Source: Kofleriaceae bacterium (lineage in GTDB: Bacteria; Myxococcota_A; Polyangia; Haliangiales; Haliangiaceae). From it: a stretch of 40,854 nt of DNA. The notes below the pieces were generated by a model that saw only the letters and a list, made by a program, of their open reading frames with translations, had not been told where the DNA came from and made no database searches. The translations under genes and the position numbers were made by a program. Below, piece after piece: positions 36,399 through 40,854 of this stretch. The DNA lies in assembly GCA_018057825.1 (NCBI GenBank), contig JAGPCY010000003.1, positions 302,515-343,368 of the forward strand, written 5' to 3'. Every line of letters begins with the position of its first letter. The stretch's first letter is position 1.

Positions 36399-36854
36399 AT
36401 GAGCGACGTGCCGGAGACGGCCGCGGGCGACGGCGAGCCCACGCTCCACGAGCTGGAGGCGGTGGCGGCGATGCTCCCTGGGCTGCTGCGGACCGAGCAC
36501 AGGCCCGTCGAGGTGCGCGGTGGGAACCGGTTGCCGAGCGGTATCCTCGTGATGCCGTACGTCGAGGAGCCGCGCGAGGTGTGGACGCTGATCGAGGCGC
36601 TCTACGATAACCACATCATCCTGCCCCAGTTCGACTGGGGGGAGTGGCGTGCGGAGGCCGAGCGCTACCAGGATCCCGCGGCGGTGGCTGTAGCGCCGTT
36701 GCTAGAGCTCCGGCGACTGCTCACGCTTCATGTGCGCGCGGACCGTTTCAGCGAGGGTCACTTCAGCGCGATGGTCCGCTCGGGTCACATCGGCGCGGTG
36801 TTGCGTCGGCTAGGCGCGATCGCCACCGAGAGGCGTGCGGGGGCACGCCGGTGA
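36399..36854 (+). CDS. DUF6508-like protein
   Basis: A 151-aa soluble protein with the DUF6508 pattern: HIILPQFDWGEWRAEAERYQDP, then LLELRRLLTLHVRADRFSEGHFSAMVRSGHIGAVLRRL, which is the family's conserved end. The family occurs in many high-GC bacteria and has no known function. It is divergent from the two-component pair across 209 bp. The start is ATG at 36399. Confidence 0.75.
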   Translation: MSDVPETAAGDGEPTLHELEAVAAMLPGLLRTEHRPVEVRGGNRLPSGILVMPYVEEPREVWTLIEALYDNHIILPQFDWGEWRAEAERYQDPAAVAVAPLLELRRLLTLHVRADRFSEGHFSAMVRSGHIGAVLRRLGAIATERRAGARR

Positions 36855-36881
36855 CGCCGCCCGCTCGGCGAGGCTGGGTAA

Positions 36882-37613
36882 ATGCGGTACGAGATCGCGA
36901 TGACGAACCAGCGCGCAGCAGTAGTCCTCGGGGCCTCGGGCTCGGTCGGCGGGGCGGTGATCGCCGCGCTCGTGCGCGACGGGACGCTGACGCCGATCGT
37001 GAGCTTGGTGCGGCGGTCGCAACCTGAGCAGGTGGAGCTGGCGCGGTCGGCGGGGGTGGAGCTGCGCGAGGTGCTCGTGCCGACGATGACGCCGGCGGAG
37101 CTCGAGCGGGCGACGCGGGACGTCAGCACCGACGCGGCGGTGGGGCTGAGCGCCCTCGGGGTGGGCGCGGGCACCGGCAAGCTGACGATCGACGAGCATC
37201 GGGCGATCGATGTCGAGCTGAACGCGGCGTTCGCGCGTGGGCTGGCCGCGGCCGGCGTGCGGCACCTGGCGCTTTTGTCCGCGGTGGGCGCCGATCCGAC
37301 GGCGAAGACGACGGGCTCGGGCGCCGCCGGGATGGCGCGCTACGCCCGGGTCAAGGGCGAGGCCGAGGAGGCGGTGAAGCGGGATGGGCCGCCGGTGGTG
37401 AGCGTGTTCCGACCGGCGATGATCATCGGTTCGCAGCACACGCCATGGCTGCTCGAGAAGGCGCTGCCGGTGTTCTCGTTCGCGACGCCAAAGAAGTACC
37501 GGTCGATCACCGTCGAGACGATCGCGCAAGCGATGGTGGCGACCTCGCGGCAGCCGCCGCAGGCCTCGGCGGTCTACCACTATCCGGAGATGACTCGGCT
37601 CGCGGCCGGGTGA
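36882..37613 (+). CDS. Atypical SDR / TIP30-like NAD(P)-binding protein
   Basis: A 243-aa Rossmann protein. The nucleotide-binding motif is GASGSVGG (about 17-24) near the N-terminus. YARVKGEAE has the Tyr-x3-Lys pair. VFRPAMIIGSQ and YRSITVETIAQAMV match HTATIP2/TIP30-type atypical SDRs. Substrate unknown; these bind NADP and often act as regulators or reductases. The start is ATG at 36882 (GAGG upstream), with ATG 36900 as an alternative. Confidence 0.85.
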   Translation: MRYEIAMTNQRAAVVLGASGSVGGAVIAALVRDGTLTPIVSLVRRSQPEQVELARSAGVELREVLVPTMTPAELERATRDVSTDAAVGLSALGVGAGTGKLTIDEHRAIDVELNAAFARGLAAAGVRHLALLSAVGADPTAKTTGSGAAGMARYARVKGEAEEAVKRDGPPVVSVFRPAMIIGSQHTPWLLEKALPVFSFATPKKYRSITVETIAQAMVATSRQPPQASAVYHYPEMTRLAAG

Positions 37614-37625
37614 CGATCTCGAATC

Positions 37626-37728
37626 GGCCTCGGTCTCGGTCTCGGCCTCGGTCTCGGTCTCGGTCTCGTCTCGGTCTCGGTCTCGGTCTCGGCCTCGGTC
37701 TCGGCCTCGGCCTCGGTCTCGGTCTCGG
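37626..37728. repeat. Degenerate hexamer array 6 (CTCGGT)
   Basis: About 17 units of CTCGGT/CTCGGC on the + strand, between two convergent genes (stop at 37613 on +, stop at 37740 on -). Near 37669 one unit is a 4-nt partial. Confidence 0.95.
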
Positions 37729-37739
37729 AATCCTCGCGT

Positions 37740-38627
37740 CTACGGCCGCGGATCCGTCGCCAGCGTGGCCAGGAACGCGTCGAGGGCGCGGTTGACGGCG
37801 TCGGGGTCGTCGAGCTGGAGCCAGTGCGAGACGTCGGCGATGCCGACCCGCCGCGCGCCGAGGGCGAGCGACGCCAGGTCAGGGCTCTGGTTGGTAGCGT
37901 CCTCGATCGCCACCATCGGGCCGCGGTACGGGGCCACGCGCGCCTTGCCGTCGCGCAGCTCGCCGATCGCCGTGAACAGCTCGCCGAAGGCGGTCGCGTC
38001 GAGCTTGGCCAGGCCGGCCTCGACCCGCTCGCGGGTGCCGGGCCGGGCGCGACCGAACTGATCGGCGAAGAACGCCACGCGCGCCGCCGGATCCGCCGCG
38101 GCGCGGGCCGCGGCGACGAACGGGTCGACCTCCTCGCGCGGGATCGCCGCGAGGTCGCCGATCGCGTCGAGGTAGACCAGGCCGACGACCTGCTGCGGGT
38201 GGCGCCCAGCGTAGGTGGAGATGACGCCGCCGCCCATGCTGTGACCGACCAGGACGATCGGCCCGAGGTCGAGGGCGCGCGAGACCGCCTCGAGATCATC
38301 GGCCAACGCGTCGACGGTGTAGCCGCCCGCCGCCGCCGGCGTCGACTCGCCGTGACCGCGCTGATCGAAGGCCACCACCCGGTGACGGGCGCGCAGATGG
38401 GCGACCTGCGCATCCCACACGGTGTAGTCGCCGCCCAGGCCATGGACGAAGACGATGGTCGGTGCCCCGGTCCCACCGTCGGACACCCGCAGCCGTCCGG
38501 CTCCTCCGTCGACCCAGAGGAGGGTCGGCGCTGCGGCCGTGATCGGCGCGCTCGGTCTGGCCGAGGAGCCGCCGCAGGCCACGGCGAACGAGGAGACCAG
38601 CGTCAGGATCAGCGAGCGAGTGCGCAT
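37740..38627 (-). CDS. Alpha/beta-hydrolase lipoprotein
   Basis: A 295-aa hydrolase with a lipoprotein signal (VAC, Cys18). It shows HGLGG (oxyanion region), nucleophile elbow GHSMGG with Ser, and a His in ISDVSHWLQLDDP. The acid residue may be the Asp in DATNQSP. It resembles epoxide hydrolase/haloperoxidase-type enzymes that act on ester or small-molecule substrates. It is envelope-anchored, which is unusual for the family. The start is ATG at 38627. Confidence 0.87.
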   Translation of the reverse strand: MRTRSLILTLVSSFAVACGGSSARPSAPITAAAPTLLWVDGGAGRLRVSDGGTGAPTIVFVHGLGGDYTVWDAQVAHLRARHRVVAFDQRGHGESTPAAAGGYTVDALADDLEAVSRALDLGPIVLVGHSMGGGVISTYAGRHPQQVVGLVYLDAIGDLAAIPREEVDPFVAAARAAADPAARVAFFADQFGRARPGTRERVEAGLAKLDATAFGELFTAIGELRDGKARVAPYRGPMVAIEDATNQSPDLASLALGARRVGIADVSHWLQLDDPDAVNRALDAFLATLATDPRP

Positions 38628-38752
38628 GGCGCGAGGATGCCCGAATCCCGGTGGCGCCGCGTTCCCCCCGCCGGTGTGAGCGGCGTCCCACGAGCCGCGA
38701 CTCGCCGGCGTGCCCGCTTGGCCGAGATCCGCGAACTGGCTACGATCCCCTC

Positions 38753-39385
38753 ATGAAGCGCGGATGTCTGCTCGTGTTCGTCGTCACGGCCTGCGGCGAC
38801 TCCGAGGACCTACCGGCGCCGACGATCACGTCGGTCACGCCGGCGGCAACGTGTGGCCGCGACGTGGCGCTGGTGGAGATCCGGGGCACGGGCTTCGCGG
38901 ACGAGGCCGAGGTCGTGTTCGACCGTCCCGGCGGTGGGGGCTACACGCCATCGCCCGGCGCGGTGTCGACGCTGAGCGACGAGCACATCATCGTGTTCAC
39001 CAACGAACTCGAGGGGGCACCGGCCGCGTTCGAGCCGCCGGCGGTCTACGACGTGCTGGTGCGGAACCCCGACGGCAAGGAGGCTCGGCTCGCGGCCGGG
39101 CTCACCAAGTACTCGGAGCTGGAGATCGCCAGCGTGACGCCGCCGGTGGGCGCGCGCGGCACGTCGGTCGACGTCACGATCAACGGCCGGGGCTTCTACG
39201 ACGAACTCGAGGTTCACCTGGGCGTGGGCCCGCAAGCGCAGGTGCTGCAGGTGCCCGCGACGACCGGCTCGACCGCGACCGTGACCTTCGACCTCGCCGG
39301 GGTCAACGCCGGCAGCTACGCGGTCGTGGTCGCCAACCGCGGCGGCTGCAGCGCCGGCCGCGACGGCGCGTTTCTCGTCGAGTAG
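38753..39385 (+). CDS. IPT/TIG-domain lipoprotein
   Basis: A 210-aa lipoprotein (VVTAC, Cys14) with two immunoglobulin-like IPT/TIG domains: the first (about 25-115) begins PTITSVTPAATCGRDVALVEIRGTGF, and the second (about 120-210) begins IASVTPPVGARGTSVDVTINGRGF. These are beta-sandwich domains typical of surface and adhesive proteins. The start is ATG at 38753. Confidence 0.85.
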   Translation: MKRGCLLVFVVTACGDSEDLPAPTITSVTPAATCGRDVALVEIRGTGFADEAEVVFDRPGGGGYTPSPGAVSTLSDEHIIVFTNELEGAPAAFEPPAVYDVLVRNPDGKEARLAAGLTKYSELEIASVTPPVGARGTSVDVTINGRGFYDELEVHLGVGPQAQVLQVPATTGSTATVTFDLAGVNAGSYAVVVANRGGCSAGRDGAFLVE

Positions 39386-39411
39386 CGCGTCGCCGACCAG
39401 GCGCGGGTGCG

Positions 39412-40053
39412 CTAGAGGCGCCAGCTCATGTACGCGGTCAGGTGCAGCGACAGGTACTGGCCGTCGCCGTCGCGCCACGGCACACGGGCGCCCGGCAGCG
39501 CGACCTCGGTGTACTGTTCGCCGAAGATGCGCTGCGCGCCGAGCTCGAAGCCGAGCTTGGTGCGATCGGACAGCCACAGGTACTCGCCACCGGCGAACTC
39601 GACGAGCGGCGTGTTGGCGGCGTCGGTGAGGAGGCCGGCGCGGGCCGCCAGGTAGAAGCCGCCGCGCGCCGAGAGCTGGAGGAGGCCGCCGCGACGCTGC
39701 GAGAACGCGAGGTCTGCACGCGCGCCGACCATGAGGAAGCCATCGGAGTTGTCCTCGCGATCGCCGGTCCGGCGATCGTTGACGTAGAGCACCCCGGCGA
39801 TCACCTCGGGGACGAAGCTGCCGCGCCAGCGGTAGCCGCGCGGCTCCTTGTACGCCAACCGCGGATCTTCCCAGCTCAAGACCAGGCGGGCGCCCAGGGT
39901 GCCCTCGGGCTCGTAGTCGCCGCCGACGTGGTTCATGCCGTCGACGGTCGTGCCGATGCCGATCGTGCCGCCGGCCGACACGAACATGTCGTCGTCGGCC
40001 CAGGCCAGCGACGGAGCCGCGGCGACGACCGCGGCGAGCGCGAGGAGCCTCAT
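39412..40053 (-). CDS. Outer-membrane barrel-like protein
   Basis: A 213-aa protein with a signal peptide (about 1-19, ending AWA-DD), repeated amphipathic strands (GTLGARLVLSWED, GFLMVGARADLAFSQR, LQLSARGGFYLAARAG, LGFELGAQRIFG, YLSLHLTAYMSW) and a terminal SWRL. It fits an outer-membrane barrel. It converges with the IPT/TIG gene. The start is ATG at 40053. Confidence 0.72.
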   Translation of the reverse strand: MRLLALAAVVAAAPSLAWADDDMFVSAGGTIGIGTTVDGMNHVGGDYEPEGTLGARLVLSWEDPRLAYKEPRGYRWRGSFVPEVIAGVLYVNDRRTGDREDNSDGFLMVGARADLAFSQRRGGLLQLSARGGFYLAARAGLLTDAANTPLVEFAGGEYLWLSDRTKLGFELGAQRIFGEQYTEVALPGARVPWRDGDGQYLSLHLTAYMSWRL

Positions 40054-40130
40054 GGCGCGAGCATCGCATGAAGCCCCGGCGGTGCGGACGTCGTTGCGGT
40101 GACCGAGCGCACATGCGCTATCCTGCCGCC

Positions 40131-40556
40131 GTGGCCGATCTCGTGGTGTCCCCGCGCGTGACCATCCCCGACGACGAGCTGGCCTGGCACTTCGCGCGCT
40201 CAGGCGGGCCAGGCGGGCAGAACGTGAACAAGGTGTCGTCGAAGGCTGAGGTGCGCTGGACGCCGGCGACCTCGCGGGCGCTGACGCCGGCCGATCGCGA
40301 CTGGCTCCTGGCCAAGCTGGGCGGACGCCTGACCACCAGCGGCGAGCTGATCGTGGTGAGCGACCGGACGCGCGATCAGATCGTCAATCGCGGCGACGCC
40401 CTGGCCAAGCTGGTGGCGACGGTGGCGGCGGCGCTGGTGCGGCCCAAGGTCCGGCGCGCGACCCGGCCGACCAAGGGCAGCAAGGAGCGCCGGATCGCGG
40501 CGAAGAAGGGGCGCGCGGTGGTGAAGTCGGCGAGGGGCAGGGTCAAGGACGACTGA
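40131..40556 (+). CDS. arfB: Alternative ribosome-rescue factor ArfB (peptidyl-tRNA hydrolase)
   Basis: A 141-aa release-factor-like protein that frees stalled ribosomes. It has the catalytic GGQ in SGGPGGQNVNKVSSKAEVRW (about residues 24-43), and a Lys/Arg-rich C-terminal tail (about 105-141: RRATRPTKGSKERRIAAKKGR), which in ArfB enters the empty mRNA channel. The start is GTG at 40131 (MADLVVSPRV pattern); an ATG at 40113 would add 6 residues. The gene lies next to array 7. Confidence 0.92.
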   Translation: MADLVVSPRVTIPDDELAWHFARSGGPGGQNVNKVSSKAEVRWTPATSRALTPADRDWLLAKLGGRLTTSGELIVVSDRTRDQIVNRGDALAKLVATVAAALVRPKVRRATRPTKGSKERRIAAKKGRAVVKSARGRVKDD

Positions 40557-40580
40557 AGGCGGAGGGACGGGGCGGGGAAC

Positions 40581-40763
40581 GAGGCGGAGGCGGAGGCGGA
40601 GGCGGAGACCGAGACGAGACCGAGACCGAGACCGAGACCGAGTCCGAGGCCGAGACCGAGACCGAGGCGGAGGCGGAGACCGAGACCGAGGCGGAGACCG
40701 AGGCCGAGACCGAGGCGGAGACCGAGTCCGAGTCCGGGACCGAGACCGAGTCCGAGTCCGAGT
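40581..40763. repeat. Degenerate hexamer array 7 (GAGACC)
   Basis: About 30 units on the + strand beginning as GAGGCG repeats and becoming GAGACC/GAGTCC. It follows the ArfB gene by 25 bp. Confidence 0.95.
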
Positions 40764-40854
40764 TCCCGACCCCGACCCCGACCCCGATCCCGAACCCGAC
40801 CCGGCCCCGAACCCCCACCCGCCCCCGACCCCGATCCCGACCCCCCTCCCCAAC
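40764..40854. repeat. C-rich CCCGAC/CCCGAT repeat to the window end
   Basis: Units of CCCGAC, CCCGAT and CCCGAA follow array 7 directly and continue to the last base. It resembles the GAACCC units at the end of array 5. The window ends inside it. Confidence 0.8.

Overview
The window is about 41 kb of very GC-rich bacterial DNA. Third codon positions are almost all G or C, GTG starts and 4-nt start/stop overlaps are common, and there is a high load of secreted lipoproteins. Together with a Pkn-type Ser/Thr kinase, a sigma-54 activator with an N-terminal sensory half, a CHAT protease-like protein, astacin-like metalloproteases with FG-GAP repeats and a PEGA protein, this points to a predatory or soil myxobacterium (Myxococcota, Polyangia/Haliangiales-like). 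The taxon is an inference from gene content. No rRNA, complete tRNA, transposase, integrase or CRISPR array was seen.

Layout. 1-2039: an array of a degenerate hexamer, then an orphan GspE/PilB-like ATPase coupled to a PEGA-domain membrane protein. 2050-3258: a class II glutamine amidotransferase and a TonB-like lipoprotein. 3367-6868: a tightly overlapping three-gene operon (GHKL ATPase, unknown protein, DUF6339-like protein), the best candidate for an undescribed, possibly defence-related system. 6927-11714: lipoproteins, a 2OG-Fe(II) oxygenase and a small PH-like protein. 11969-15111: a Ser/Thr kinase translationally coupled to a sigma-54 activator. 15218-21577: an FG-GAP metalloprotease, a dihaem cytochrome c peroxidase, an SPFH protein with a five-fold repeated N-terminus, a gene-free stretch with a tRNA 3'-end-like fragment, and a second metalloprotease. 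21700-27209: a RibD/DHFR-like reductase, a YugP-like membrane peptidase, a PEGA-like lipoprotein, an NTF2-like protein, an outer-membrane protein and a divergent LysR regulator. 27210-34432: a decayed copy of the lipoprotein gene, a pilin-like lipoprotein, an L,D-transpeptidase, a CHAT protein with a small partner, two beta-barrel-like proteins and a YARHG protein. 34544-40556: a histidine kinase/response regulator pair, a DUF6508 protein, a TIP30-like SDR, an alpha/beta hydrolase, an IPT/TIG lipoprotein, another barrel protein and ArfB.

The most striking non-genic feature is seven arrays of one degenerate hexamer (CTCGGY on one strand, RCCGAG on the other), spaced through the window, always between genes and in both orientations. 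Both window ends lie inside such arrays. Two arrays carry the same flanking gene end, which shows that array-linked DNA has been duplicated. Most genes look like single-gene transcripts. The clear operons are the GspE/PEGA pair, the GHKL operon, the kinase/activator pair, the CHAT pair and the two-component pair.
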